A stretch of DNA of 27,456 bases. Origin: UBA668 sp041178405. Lineage in GTDB: Bacteria; Actinomycetota; Acidimicrobiia; Acidimicrobiales; Ilumatobacteraceae. The stretch lies in assembly GCA_041178405.1 (NCBI GenBank), contig JBEGVK010000135.1:1-27456 (forward strand). The letters are read 5' to 3'. The position numbers and the translations under genes were made by a program. Under the pieces are notes generated by a model. The model saw only the letters and a list, made by a program, of their open reading frames with translations. It did no database searches and was not told where the DNA came from. Positions 6,698-14,613 of the stretch are shown here, in pieces. How positions within the stretch are numbered: position 1 is the first letter of the stretch; every line of letters begins with the position of its first letter.

Positions 6698-8233
6698 TCA
6701 CACGGGGGCGACGACACGTCGCTGTGGGCCGGCGGACTCGGGCCGGTGGGCGCGCAGGTCGGCGATGAGATCGTCGCGAAGAGCCTTCAGCGCCGGGTCG
6801 TCCCAGCGATTGACCTCTTGCAGCGGATCGTCGACGAGCGAGTACAACTCGCCCTCGCTCCCATCGTGGCTGTAGCCCGGCAGGTACTCGGTGCACACCC
6901 AGCCGTCGCGTGTGATCGTGCGCAGGTGCACGTCGACGCCGAAGAGCACGCTGTCCCATTCGGTGAGCACCCGCTCGAAGCCGCGCCGATCGGCATCGGC
7001 GTCGTCGACGGGAAGCGCCCGGCCCTCCATCCATGCCGGTGCCTCGATGCCGGCAATGGCGCAGAACGTCGGAGCAAGGTCGACAAGTCCGACCGGCCTC
7101 GTGACGGCCGCGGCCAACGCACCCGACGACGGCGCCGGGCGCCATACCAGCGGGATGCGCATCAGCGCATCGACGTGATACGGGCCCTTGAACAGCAGGC
7201 CGAAATCGCCCTGCAACTCGCCGTGGTCGGTGGTGAACACGACGTCGACGTCACTGTCCCAGCCGCGCGCTGCAATCGCTGCGAGCACCCGGCCGATCGC
7301 CTCGTCAATCAGCTCGCACTCGACGGCGTTCACGGCATTCACCTCGCGCACCTGGTCGGGCGTGAGCGTTGCCGGCACCCACGACAGCGGTGCCTCGTAG
7401 TTGCTGACCAGCCGTCCGTCGTACCATGCCCTCCAGTGTCGGGGCTTGGCATCGAGCACCGCTTCGCGCAGGGCGGGGTTGGCGTGATACCCGGCAGGAA
7501 GCGGCACATCGCGCCAGTCGATGCGACCCAGCTCGCTCTTCGGGGGATCCCATGGATGATGGGGATCGGGAAAGCTCATCCAGCAGAACCAGTCGTCACC
7601 GGCATCGAGTGAGTCGAGCCAGTTGATCGTGCGGTCGGCTACCCAGTCGGTGTGGTACCACTCACGCGGCACGTCGTTGTGCCACACCTGCGGTGCACCC
7701 GTGTCGCCGCCGCCGAGGGCGTTCACCTCCAGCGCTCCATCCAGCACCGGATAGAACATCCGCGCCGCCTCGGGATGCGTGGCGGCGATCCAGCGCGCAT
7801 AGTGCAAGAACCCCGCTGCCCCGTGGGTGGCGGCCTCGAAGTGCTCAAATCCCCGATGGGTGCCGCTGAGCCCGTCGCGGGCGAAGCGGTTCTCGGCGAA
7901 GTTGAGGAACGGGTCGAGGAAGGGCTCGAAGTGCGGCTTCCCGATGAGCGCCGTCCGGTATCCGGCGTCGTGCAGCACCGATGCCACCGACGGCGCCTCG
8001 ACAGGGAGCGGCACGCCGTTCATCCACACGCCATGCGTGCCGGGGTGCTGGCCGGTGATGATCGTCGCTCGCGACGGCATGCACACCACGCTCTGCGGCT
8101 GCGCCCGCTCGTATCTGTACCCCTCGGCGGCAAGCCGGTCGACCACCGGAGTACGCGCCAGCGTGCCGCCATTGCAGCCAAGCGTGTCGTACCGCTGCTG
8201 GTCGGTCGTGATCAGCAGGATCTTGCGCCCCAT
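6698..8233 (-). CDS. Formylglycine-type sulfatase
   Basis: A 511-residue member of the alkaline phosphatase/sulfatase superfamily. The active-site motif CMPSRATIITG begins at Cys51 (C-x-P-S-R), the Cys that a formylglycine-generating enzyme converts to formylglycine. Metal-binding segments are ITTDQQRYDTLG near the N-terminus and FTTDHGELQGDFGLLFKGPYH at about 340-360. It should hydrolyse a sulfate ester; the substrate (steroid, carbohydrate or alkyl sulfate) cannot be told. There is no signal peptide, so it is predicted to be cytoplasmic. ATG 8233 overlaps the stop of the SRPBCC gene by one base (TGATG), so both are one operon. The longer open frame upstream of this ATG lies over the SRPBCC gene and is not coding. 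It ends only 15 bp from the convergent sulfite reductase gene. No maturase gene is in the window. Confidence 0.9.
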   Translation of the reverse strand: MGRKILLITTDQQRYDTLGCNGGTLARTPVVDRLAAEGYRYERAQPQSVVCMPSRATIITGQHPGTHGVWMNGVPLPVEAPSVASVLHDAGYRTALIGKPHFEPFLDPFLNFAENRFARDGLSGTHRGFEHFEAATHGAAGFLHYARWIAATHPEAARMFYPVLDGALEVNALGGGDTGAPQVWHNDVPREWYHTDWVADRTINWLDSLDAGDDWFCWMSFPDPHHPWDPPKSELGRIDWRDVPLPAGYHANPALREAVLDAKPRHWRAWYDGRLVSNYEAPLSWVPATLTPDQVREVNAVNAVECELIDEAIGRVLAAIAARGWDSDVDVVFTTDHGELQGDFGLLFKGPYHVDALMRIPLVWRPAPSSGALAAAVTRPVGLVDLAPTFCAIAGIEAPAWMEGRALPVDDADADRRGFERVLTEWDSVLFGVDVHLRTITRDGWVCTEYLPGYSHDGSEGELYSLVDDPLQEVNRWDDPALKALRDDLIADLRAHRPESAGPQRRVVAPV

Positions 8234-8628
8234 CAGCGTGGCTCCATCTGCCGTGCCAGCTCGTCGAGCGCCGCTGCCGTTCCCCCGCCGATGGTGAGTG
8301 CCATCGTGCGAGGGTCGGCATCGGTGGTGTACACCACGGCGCATGTGCCATCACCGAGGTCGAGTACGTCGATCGACCCGCGGTGGAACGAGAAGATCGG
8401 CGCCGTGATCTGGTACTGGAACCGCCGCTGCACGTGATCGTGCACGAGGATCGTCTCGGGCATCGACATCCCCGAGCCGAGTGTGATCGTGCGGCGATCA
8501 CCGTCGACGGCGCACGACGTGATGCCGGGAAACCACTCGTGCAGTCGCGTTGCGTCGCCCACGAGTTCCCACACCTCGTCGGCAGTCCTGTGGATGCGAA
8601 CGTGATGGCGGACAGAGCCCAGCGCCAT
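8233..8628 (-). CDS. SRPBCC family (START/polyketide-cyclase-like) protein
   Basis: A 131-residue single-domain protein. The N-terminus VRHHVRIHRTADEVWELVGDATRLHEWFPGI is characteristic of the SRPBCC (Bet v1-like) fold, with the conserved W-x-x-x-x-D-x-x-x-x-x-W-x-P pattern; these proteins form a deep hydrophobic cavity that binds or chemically transforms small hydrophobic ligands. The ligand is unknown. I prefer the ATG at 8628 over the GTG immediately before it at 8631, because a TAGGGT -10 box ends exactly six bases upstream of the ATG. It is the first gene of a two-gene operon with the sulfatase, so it may handle or sense a sulfated or desulfated hydrophobic compound; this is inference. 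Confidence 0.85.
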   Translation of the reverse strand: MALGSVRHHVRIHRTADEVWELVGDATRLHEWFPGITSCAVDGDRRTITLGSGMSMPETILVHDHVQRRFQYQITAPIFSFHRGSIDVLDLGDGTCAVVYTTDADPRTMALTIGGGTAAALDELARQMEPR

Positions 8629-8634
8629 CACCGC

Positions 8635-8663
8635 ACCCTAGCAATGGCCCGACGAAGTGTCAG
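8635..8663 (-). promoter_or_regulatory. Near-consensus leaderless promoter of the SRPBCC-sulfatase operon
   Basis: Reading the minus strand: -35 CTGACA (8663-8658), 17-base spacer, -10 TAGGGT (8640-8635), six bases, then ATG at 8628. This is one of the best -35/-10 pairs in the window and predicts a leaderless mRNA. Confidence 0.6.
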
Positions 8664-8675
8664 TCAGGCTGACAC
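8657..8675. promoter_or_regulatory. Inverted repeat over the -35 box, candidate operator
   Basis: A perfect inverted repeat with 7-bp arms and a 5-base centre: GTGTCAG-TCAGG-CTGACAC. It covers the predicted -35 hexamer of the SRPBCC-sulfatase promoter, the place for a repressor site of TetR or GntR type. It also lies just after the acyl-CoA ligase stop codon, so a hairpin terminator is an alternative, but there is no T-tract. Confidence 0.5.
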
Positions 8676-8685
8676 GAGGTGCCGG

Positions 8686-10251
8686 TCAGTTCACCTTGCG
8701 GTCGCGTCCGGCCCAGTACGGCTCGCGCAGGTCCTTCTTCAACACCTTCATCGCACCGGACAGCGGGAGCGGCTCGGTGCGGAACTCGACGCTCTTCGGC
8801 ACCTTGTAGCCGGCAATCGACTCGCGGGCGTGAGCGATGAGTTCGTCCTCGGTCGCCGACGCACCCTCGCGCAGCACGACGATGGCGTGCACCGCCTCGC
8901 CCCACTGGTCGCTCGGGATGCCGATCACCGCCACCTGCAGCACCGCCGGGTGGCTGGCGAGCGCATTCTCAACCTCGGTGCTGTACACGTTCTCGCCGCC
9001 GGTGACGATCATGTCCTTCACGCGGTCGACGAGGTACAGGTAGCCGTCCTCGTCGAGATAGCCCGCATCACCGGTGTGGTACCAGCCGCCGCGGAACGCC
9101 TCGGCCGTGGCCTCCGGCTTGTTCCAGTACTCGATCATGTAGTTGCCGGCCCGGGCGCACACCTCGCCGGCCTCGCCTGGCGGCAGCGCCTTGCCCTCGT
9201 CGTCCTGGATGCTCAGCACGACGCCCTGCAGCGGGTAGCCGGCAGCACGCAGGTACTTGCCGCCCTTGCGATGCTCGTCGGGGCCGAGGAGGGTGAGCAC
9301 GCTCGAGCACTCGGTCATGCCGTATCCCTGCCAGATGTTCATGTTCGGGTACATCGCCAGCAGCTTCTCGAGCAGCGCCTGCGGCATCGGCGAGGCGCCG
9401 TACACGAGGTGCTCGAACGTGCCGAGGCCATCGGGCGTGAACTCGGGGTGCGCCATCGTCATGCCGATCATCGTCGGCACCATCACCGTCAGGGTGGGCT
9501 TGTACTGGCGTACCGCAGCCATCACCGCCTTGGGATCGAACAGCGGCACGATCACCGTGTGCGCTCCCACCGCGGGGCCGCCCAGCACGCTGAACATCGA
9601 CGCGGCGTGGAACATCGGCGTCTGCATCAGGCTGGTCGACGCCCGGTCGAGCTTGAACGCCATCATGACGTGGTACATGTTCAGCATCTCGGCACGCTGG
9701 TCGAGCAGCACGCCCTTCGGCAGGCCCGTGGTGCCGCCGGTGTACATCAGCACCACCGGGTCGGTCTCGTCGCCCTCATCGGGGATCGTCGGCGTCGCCG
9801 ACGCAAGCAGGTCGCCGTACGTCACCGTGTGCGGAGCGTTCTCGGCGCCCGCGCCGATGAGCACCACGTGCTCGAGGCCAGCCTCTTCCTTCACCTTGTC
9901 GATCAGCGGCGCGAACCAGGCGTCGACGAAGCACACCTTGGTGCCCGAGTCGCGCAGCACGTAGGCGAGCTCCTTCGGGGCGAACCGCAGGTTGAGCGGG
10001 TTGACGATGCCACCGCCGAGGAATGCTGCGTGATACAGCTCGAGGTACTCGGCTGAGTTCAGGCACATCACGGCGAAGCGGTCGCCGCGTCCGACGCCGA
10101 GCGAGCGCAGGCCGCCGATGAGACGGCTCGTGCGCTCGAGGTGCTGCGCGTAAGTGGAGGTGTCGCCCGTGCCGGCATTCGTGGCAATCAGCCGGTCGGC
10201 ATTTCGCTCGACTGCGGGCAGGAGCATCCGGTGGTAGATGAGTTCCTTCAT
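8686..10251 (-). CDS. Acyl-CoA ligase (class I adenylate-forming enzyme)
   Basis: A 521-residue ATP-dependent carboxylate-CoA ligase. Core motifs in order: P-loop YTGGTTGLPKG (about 171-181), YGMTE (about 319-323), YHTGD followed by GYLYLVDRVKDMIVTGGENV (about 395-425), and the C-terminal catalytic-lysine region LPLSGAMKVLKKDL near residue 505. The order and length are those of fatty-acid/aryl acyl-CoA ligases. It activates a carboxylic acid to its CoA thioester; substrate chain type is unknown. The usual T-G-x-G-K of the C-terminal loop reads S-G-A-M-K, a small deviation that keeps the lysine. ATG 10251 is chosen because TACTGT sits exactly six bases upstream. It stands alone and is divergent from the dehydrogenase-like gene at 10314. 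Confidence 0.92.
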   Translation of the reverse strand: MKELIYHRMLLPAVERNADRLIATNAGTGDTSTYAQHLERTSRLIGGLRSLGVGRGDRFAVMCLNSAEYLELYHAAFLGGGIVNPLNLRFAPKELAYVLRDSGTKVCFVDAWFAPLIDKVKEEAGLEHVVLIGAGAENAPHTVTYGDLLASATPTIPDEGDETDPVVLMYTGGTTGLPKGVLLDQRAEMLNMYHVMMAFKLDRASTSLMQTPMFHAASMFSVLGGPAVGAHTVIVPLFDPKAVMAAVRQYKPTLTVMVPTMIGMTMAHPEFTPDGLGTFEHLVYGASPMPQALLEKLLAMYPNMNIWQGYGMTECSSVLTLLGPDEHRKGGKYLRAAGYPLQGVVLSIQDDEGKALPPGEAGEVCARAGNYMIEYWNKPEATAEAFRGGWYHTGDAGYLDEDGYLYLVDRVKDMIVTGGENVYSTEVENALASHPAVLQVAVIGIPSDQWGEAVHAIVVLREGASATEDELIAHARESIAGYKVPKSVEFRTEPLPLSGAMKVLKKDLREPYWAGRDRKVN

Positions 10252-10257
10252 GTCCCC

Positions 10258-10263
10258 ACAGTA
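10258..10263 (-). promoter_or_regulatory. -10 box, leaderless start of the acyl-CoA ligase gene
   Basis: On the minus strand TACTGT is followed by GGGGAC and then the ATG, so the transcript would start at the A of ATG. No convincing -35 is seen. Confidence 0.5.
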
Positions 10264-10301
10264 GGTGACACACGCCGCGGGCTCCACCCCGTGCGCCCAC
10301 C

Positions 10302-10307
10302 TAATCT
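10302..10307 (+). promoter_or_regulatory. -10 box, leaderless start of the dehydrogenase-like gene
   Basis: TAATCT is followed by CACGCC and then ATG 10314. This is the same six-base spacing as the divergent promoter on the other strand; the two -10 boxes are 38 bases apart in a 62-bp gap, so both promoters share one short control region. Confidence 0.55.
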
Positions 10308-10313
10308 CACGCC

Positions 10314-12773
10314 ATGACAACCCTCGACACCCAGCGCCTACCGAGCCGCGCCAGAGTCGTGGTGGTCGGCGGCGGGATCATCGGCACGTCGATCGCCTAC
10401 CACCTCGGACAGCTGGGCTGGACCGACACCGTGCTGGTCGAGCGCGACCAGCTCACGTCGGGCACCACATGGCACGCCGCCGGCCTGATGGTGACCTACG
10501 GCTCGCTCTCCGAGACGTCCACCGCCCTGCGCCAGTACACCCGCGACCTCTACGCCCGGCTGGAGGCCGAGACCGGTCTCGCCACGGGCTTCAAGCCAGT
10601 GGGCTTCGTCGAGCTCGCCGCCGACCCCGGGCGACTCGAGGAGTACCGGCGGGTCGCGGCCTTCAACCGGCACTGCGGGGTCGAGGTGCATGAGATCTCC
10701 CCCCGAGAGGTGGCCGACCTGTTCCCGCTCGCCCGCACCGACGACCTGCTTGCCGGCTTCTACGTACCCGGCGACGGCCGCGTGAACCCCGTCGACGCCA
10801 CCATGTCGCTGGCCCGCGGCGCCCGCCAGTTCGGCGTCACCATCGCCCAGGGCGTCACCGTCACCGGCGTGAGGCTCGACGGCCGGCGGGTCACCGGAGT
10901 GGTCACCGATCACGGCACCATCGAGTGCGAATACGTGGTCAACGCGGCCGGCATGTGGGCACGGCAGCTCGCCGAGCGTTCGGGTGTCGCTGTCCCGCTG
11001 CAGGCGGCAGAGCACTATTACCTCATCACCGAGGAGATGGCCGGCCTCGACCCGTCGTGGCCCGTCATCGAAGACCCGATGAACTTCGGCTACTACCGCG
11101 AAGAGGTCGGCGGCCTGATGATCGGGCTGTTCGAGTCCGAGTGCGCCCCGTGGAACGTGGCCGCCATCCCCGCCGACTCGTCATTCACCACGATCGTTCC
11201 CGACTGGGACCGCATGGCTCCGTACGTCGAGGCCGCCATGAGTCGGGTACCTGCAGCCGCCGACACCGGCATCCGCACGTTCTTCTGCGGCCCGGAGAGC
11301 TTCACACCCGACCTGTCGCCCATCATCGGTCCCGCTCCCGAACTCGACGGCTACTTCGTGGCCGCAGGGCTGAACTCGATCGGCATCCTCACCGGCGGAG
11401 GACTCGGCCGCCTCGTGGCGCACTGGATCGCCGACGGTGATCCAGGCGCCGACGTCACCGGGATCGAGCCGGCACGACTGCTGCCCCATCAGGCGAACCC
11501 CGAATATCGCCGCACCCGCACGGTCGAGTCGCTCGGCATGGTGTACCAGTGCCACTTCCCCAACCGCCAGATGACGACGGCCCGGGGCGCCCGGCTCTCG
11601 CCGCTGCACGATCGACTCGCCGCCGAGGGCGCCCTGTTCGCAGAGGTGAGCGGCTTCGAGAGCCCGTCGTGGTACGCCGGCCGCGGGCAGACACCCGACC
11701 CCGGTCCGCTCACGTTCGGACGTCCGTCGTTCTGGCATCACTGGGAGGCCGAGCACCACGCCTGCCGCAACGATGCCGTGCTCATCGACATGAGCTTCAT
11801 GTCGAAGTTCCGCGTCCAGGGCCGCACGGCCGGCCGCGAGCTCGACTGGCTCTCGGCCAACGCCGTCGACGGCGAGCCCGGCCGAATCGTCTACACGCAA
11901 TGGCTCGACCGCCATGGCCGACTGCAGGCCGACCTCACCGTCACCAAGGTCAGCGACGACTCATTCCTCGTCATCGCCACCGATACGCAGCATCGGCATG
12001 TCGAGGCGCATCTCCGGCGCGGCCTCGTCGACGCGATAGCCACCGACGTCACCGGCGGACTCGCGCAGATCAACGTGCAGGGCCCGCACTCGCGCGCCCT
12101 CCTGCAGTCGATCACCTCGGTCGATCTCTCCGACGATGCATTTCCGTTTCGCACCGCACGCGAGATCGACATCGGCTTCGCACGAGCCCTGTGCGTGCGG
12201 ATCACCTATGTCGGCGAACTCGGCTACGAACTGTTCGTCCCCGCAGAGCAGGCCGTCCACGTCTATGAGCGGCTCGCTGCAGCGGGTACGGCCGTGCGAC
12301 TTCGGCACGCCGGACTTCGGGCCCTCGGCAGCCTGCGGATGGAGAAGGCCTACCGCGACTTCGGCCACGACATCGACAACACCGACTGCCCACTCGAGGC
12401 CGGCTTCGGCTTCGCGATCGCATGGGACAAGCCGGGCGGCTTCGTCGGTCTCGATGCGCTGGCGGCACGGCGCAGCGCCGGACCACTGCGCCAGCGCCTC
12501 GTGCAGGTGCTGCTGCTCGACCCCGATCCGTTGCTCCATCACGGAGAGGTGGTGCACCGCAACGGCGTCGCAGTCGGATATCTGCGCGCTGCGTCATACG
12601 GCCACACGCTTGGAGGGGCGGTGGGGCTGGCGATGGTGGCCGGCAGCGAGGCGGTCGACCAGCGCTGGATCGATGCGGCGGACTGGACAGTCGACGTCGC
12701 CGGGCGGCACGTGCCGGCGAGGGTTGCGCTCCGGCCGCTGTACGACCCCGCCAACGAGCGCATCAGGGCATGA
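10314..12773 (+). CDS. Dimethylglycine/sarcosine dehydrogenase-like flavoprotein (DAO + GcvT domains)
   Basis: An 819-residue fusion. Residues about 14-380 are a DAO-type FAD oxidoreductase: VVVVGGGIIGTSIAYHL (dinucleotide fold), then SGTTWHAAGLM, whose His54 matches the covalent flavin-binding histidine of dimethylglycine and sarcosine dehydrogenases, and GLNSIGILTGGGLGRLVAHWI near the domain end. Residues about 390-460 are the central linking domain (GMVYQCHFPNRQM). From about 470 to the end is a GcvT-like aminomethyltransferase module (NVQGPHSRALL, ITYVGELGYELFVP, ALGSLRMEKAYRDFGHD, EAGFGFAI), which in this family binds tetrahydrofolate and captures the formaldehyde released by N-demethylation. 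The expected chemistry is oxidative N-demethylation of an N-methyl amine or amino acid; the exact substrate is unknown. The stop overlaps the ATG of the kinase-M23 gene. Confidence 0.9.
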   Translation: MTTLDTQRLPSRARVVVVGGGIIGTSIAYHLGQLGWTDTVLVERDQLTSGTTWHAAGLMVTYGSLSETSTALRQYTRDLYARLEAETGLATGFKPVGFVELAADPGRLEEYRRVAAFNRHCGVEVHEISPREVADLFPLARTDDLLAGFYVPGDGRVNPVDATMSLARGARQFGVTIAQGVTVTGVRLDGRRVTGVVTDHGTIECEYVVNAAGMWARQLAERSGVAVPLQAAEHYYLITEEMAGLDPSWPVIEDPMNFGYYREEVGGLMIGLFESECAPWNVAAIPADSSFTTIVPDWDRMAPYVEAAMSRVPAAADTGIRTFFCGPESFTPDLSPIIGPAPELDGYFVAAGLNSIGILTGGGLGRLVAHWIADGDPGADVTGIEPARLLPHQANPEYRRTRTVESLGMVYQCHFPNRQMTTARGARLSPLHDRLAAEGALFAEVSGFESPSWYAGRGQTPDPGPLTFGRPSFWHHWEAEHHACRNDAVLIDMSFMSKFRVQGRTAGRELDWLSANAVDGEPGRIVYTQWLDRHGRLQADLTVTKVSDDSFLVIATDTQHRHVEAHLRRGLVDAIATDVTGGLAQINVQGPHSRALLQSITSVDLSDDAFPFRTAREIDIGFARALCVRITYVGELGYELFVPAEQAVHVYERLAAAGTAVRLRHAGLRALGSLRMEKAYRDFGHDIDNTDCPLEAGFGFAIAWDKPGGFVGLDALAARRSAGPLRQRLVQVLLLDPDPLLHHGEVVHRNGVAVGYLRAASYGHTLGGAVGLAMVAGSEAVDQRWIDAADWTVDVAGRHVPARVALRPLYDPANERIRA

Positions 12774-14524
12774 CGACCGAATTCGACGCACCGCCCCCGA
12801 GCGTGCCGCTCGATGAGATCGCCGATGCGGCGGCGCAGCTGTTCGGAACCGCCATCGACCCCACAGCACCCGCCACGGTGCTCCCCAGCGAGCGCGACCA
12901 GAACGTGCGCATCGGCAGCGTGGTCGTCAAGGTGTCGAATGCGGCCGAGGATCCGAGCTCACTCGACTTCCAGGCCTACGTGCTGGGCCACCTCGAGCAT
13001 GCCGAGCCATCGGTGCCCGTCCCGCGCCTGCTCGAGCCGGGTGTCGTCCGCCACCGGTTCTCCACCGGCGAGCACGCCGTGCGGAGTGTCACATGGCTCG
13101 AGGGCATCCCCTTCGCAGAGGCGATGCGCACTGCCGATGCGGCAGGGGCCGCCGTGCTGCGGCGGTCGCTCGGCACCGTGATGGGCCGTCTCTCCACGGC
13201 CCTGTTAACCGCCGCGCACCCGGCAGCGGGCCGGCCTGCGTTCCTCTGGGACCTCGACCGCGCCCAAGCCGTGCGGCAGTGGCTCGGCGACATCGCCGAC
13301 AGCGAGGTGCGGCAGACCGCCGCTGCCGTCCTCGACCGACACGAGCGGCACGTCGTACCGAGGCTCGGATCCCTGCGTCGGGCGATCGTCCACCACGACG
13401 CCAACGACTACAACGTGCTGGCCGACGGCAGCCGAGTGAGCGGCATCATCGACTTCGGCGACATGCTCGAGTCATCGCAGGTCAACGAGCTGGCAGTCGC
13501 ACTCGCCTACGCACTGCTCGATGCACCTGATGTCATTGCTGCGGCGCACGACGTCATCAGCCCCTACACCGCGGAGTTCGCACTGCTCGACGATGAGCTG
13601 TCCGTGCTCTGGGAGCTGGTCGCCACCCGCCTTGCCATGAGTATCGCCATCTCGTCGCATCGCAGCGCGGCATTCCCCGACAACGACTACCTGCTCGTCT
13701 CGCAGGCACCGGCTGCGCGGCTGCTGCAGCGTCTCGTCGCGATCCGCCCCGACCAGTTGCACTTCGCTGCACGTCACGCCGCACGGCTCGAGCCGGTACC
13801 CGCAGGACGGGCCGTGCGCACATGGCTGGCATCACCGCAACTTCGCGTTGTCGACCCGCTGCCGGTCGATCTCGCCACAGCGCCCACTGTGCTCTTCAGC
13901 CTCGCTGACGGCGCCCCGGCAACGCAGTTTCCGTCGGGACCGCAGGGTGCCCATGCCGCATGGGAGTGGATGCGCAGCGAGATCACTGCGCACGGTGCCG
14001 CAGTCGGACTCGGTGCCTACGACGAAGACCGCTCGTGCTACGCCGGCGACCAATTCGCAACCGACGCACCCGAGCCCCGATCGGTGCACCTCGGCATCGA
14101 CGTGTTCGTCGAGGCAGGCACTCCGGTGCACGTGCCGCTCGACGGCATCGTCGAGACCGTCGCCGACAACGACATGTCCTTCGACTACGGGCCGACGGTC
14201 ATCGTCCGCCACGCAACCGACGACGGCACCGATTTCTGGTCGCTGTACGGGCATCTCTCGCGCCGCACGATCGACATCGTGCGGCCAGGCGACCACGTGC
14301 CGGCCGGCAGCACGATCGGCTCGGTCGGACACCCCGAGGAGAACGGTGGCTGGGCGCCCCACGTGCATGTGCAGGTGATGACCAGCCTGCTCACCGCCCG
14401 CTGGGGGCGCGCCGATGCCGAGCCAGAGGGCAACTTCGAGGGTGCCGGCGAGCCGAGCCGCATGGACGTCTGGCGGTCGATCGTGCCCAATCCGTCAGCG
14501 CTGCTGCGACTCCCGCCTCGATAG
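12770..14524 (+). CDS. Aminoglycoside-phosphotransferase-like kinase fused to M23 metallopeptidase-like domain
   Basis: A 584-residue protein without a signal peptide or membrane helix. Residues about 15-340 form an APH/choline-kinase-like domain: VVVKVS (lysine of the nucleotide site), IVHHDANDYNVL (catalytic H-x-D-x-x-x-x-N) and GIIDFGDM (metal-binding DFG-like). Residues about 430-550 look like an M23/LytM peptidase: HLGIDVFVEAGTPVHVPLDG (H-x-x-x-D zinc site), LYGHLS, GDHVPAGSTIGSVG and PHVHVQVM (H-x-H zinc site). All zinc-ligand positions are kept. The kinase resembles the hydroxylysine/amino-alcohol kinase group, which is known in larger bacterial proteins with M23 and class III aminotransferase (phospho-lyase) domains; here the aminotransferase part is absent. 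ATG 12770 overlaps the upstream stop. An in-frame TTA leucine codon (13205-13207) is unusual for this GC content. Confidence 0.85.
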   Translation: MTTEFDAPPPSVPLDEIADAAAQLFGTAIDPTAPATVLPSERDQNVRIGSVVVKVSNAAEDPSSLDFQAYVLGHLEHAEPSVPVPRLLEPGVVRHRFSTGEHAVRSVTWLEGIPFAEAMRTADAAGAAVLRRSLGTVMGRLSTALLTAAHPAAGRPAFLWDLDRAQAVRQWLGDIADSEVRQTAAAVLDRHERHVVPRLGSLRRAIVHHDANDYNVLADGSRVSGIIDFGDMLESSQVNELAVALAYALLDAPDVIAAAHDVISPYTAEFALLDDELSVLWELVATRLAMSIAISSHRSAAFPDNDYLLVSQAPAARLLQRLVAIRPDQLHFAARHAARLEPVPAGRAVRTWLASPQLRVVDPLPVDLATAPTVLFSLADGAPATQFPSGPQGAHAAWEWMRSEITAHGAAVGLGAYDEDRSCYAGDQFATDAPEPRSVHLGIDVFVEAGTPVHVPLDGIVETVADNDMSFDYGPTVIVRHATDDGTDFWSLYGHLSRRTIDIVRPGDHVPAGSTIGSVGHPEENGGWAPHVHVQVMTSLLTARWGRADAEPEGNFEGAGEPSRMDVWRSIVPNPSALLRLPPR

Positions 14525-14581
14525 ACCACACCGGGCACCCAGCGAAACCGGGCCGCACGCCTCGTCGGCGCAGGATGCCCG

Positions 14582-14609
14582 TATCGTAGGGAGACCCTAG
14601 GGAAGAAGG
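14582..14609 (+). promoter_or_regulatory. Promoter and ribosome-binding region of the RNA helicase gene
   Basis: A -10 candidate TATCGT is at 14582-14587. Just after it is a small inverted repeat TAGGG-AGA-CCCTA (14587-14599) and a strong purine-rich Shine-Dalgarno GGGAAGAAGG (14600-14609) four bases before the GTG start. Unlike most genes here this one has a clear leader, and the hairpin next to the ribosome site could give cold- or self-regulated translation. Confidence 0.5.
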
Positions 14610-14613
14610 CTTT

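Noticed and set aside
8383..10056. A plus-strand open frame of 557 codons opposite the acyl-CoA ligase
   Set aside because: The ligase on the other strand has all its motifs; this frame is His/Arg-rich noise.
6698..14524. A choline-sulfate to dimethylglycine pathway formed by the sulfatase and the dehydrogenase-like enzyme
   Set aside because: The sulfatase has no features specific to choline sulfatase, the genes are in different operons on opposite strands, and choline/betaine oxidation genes are absent.
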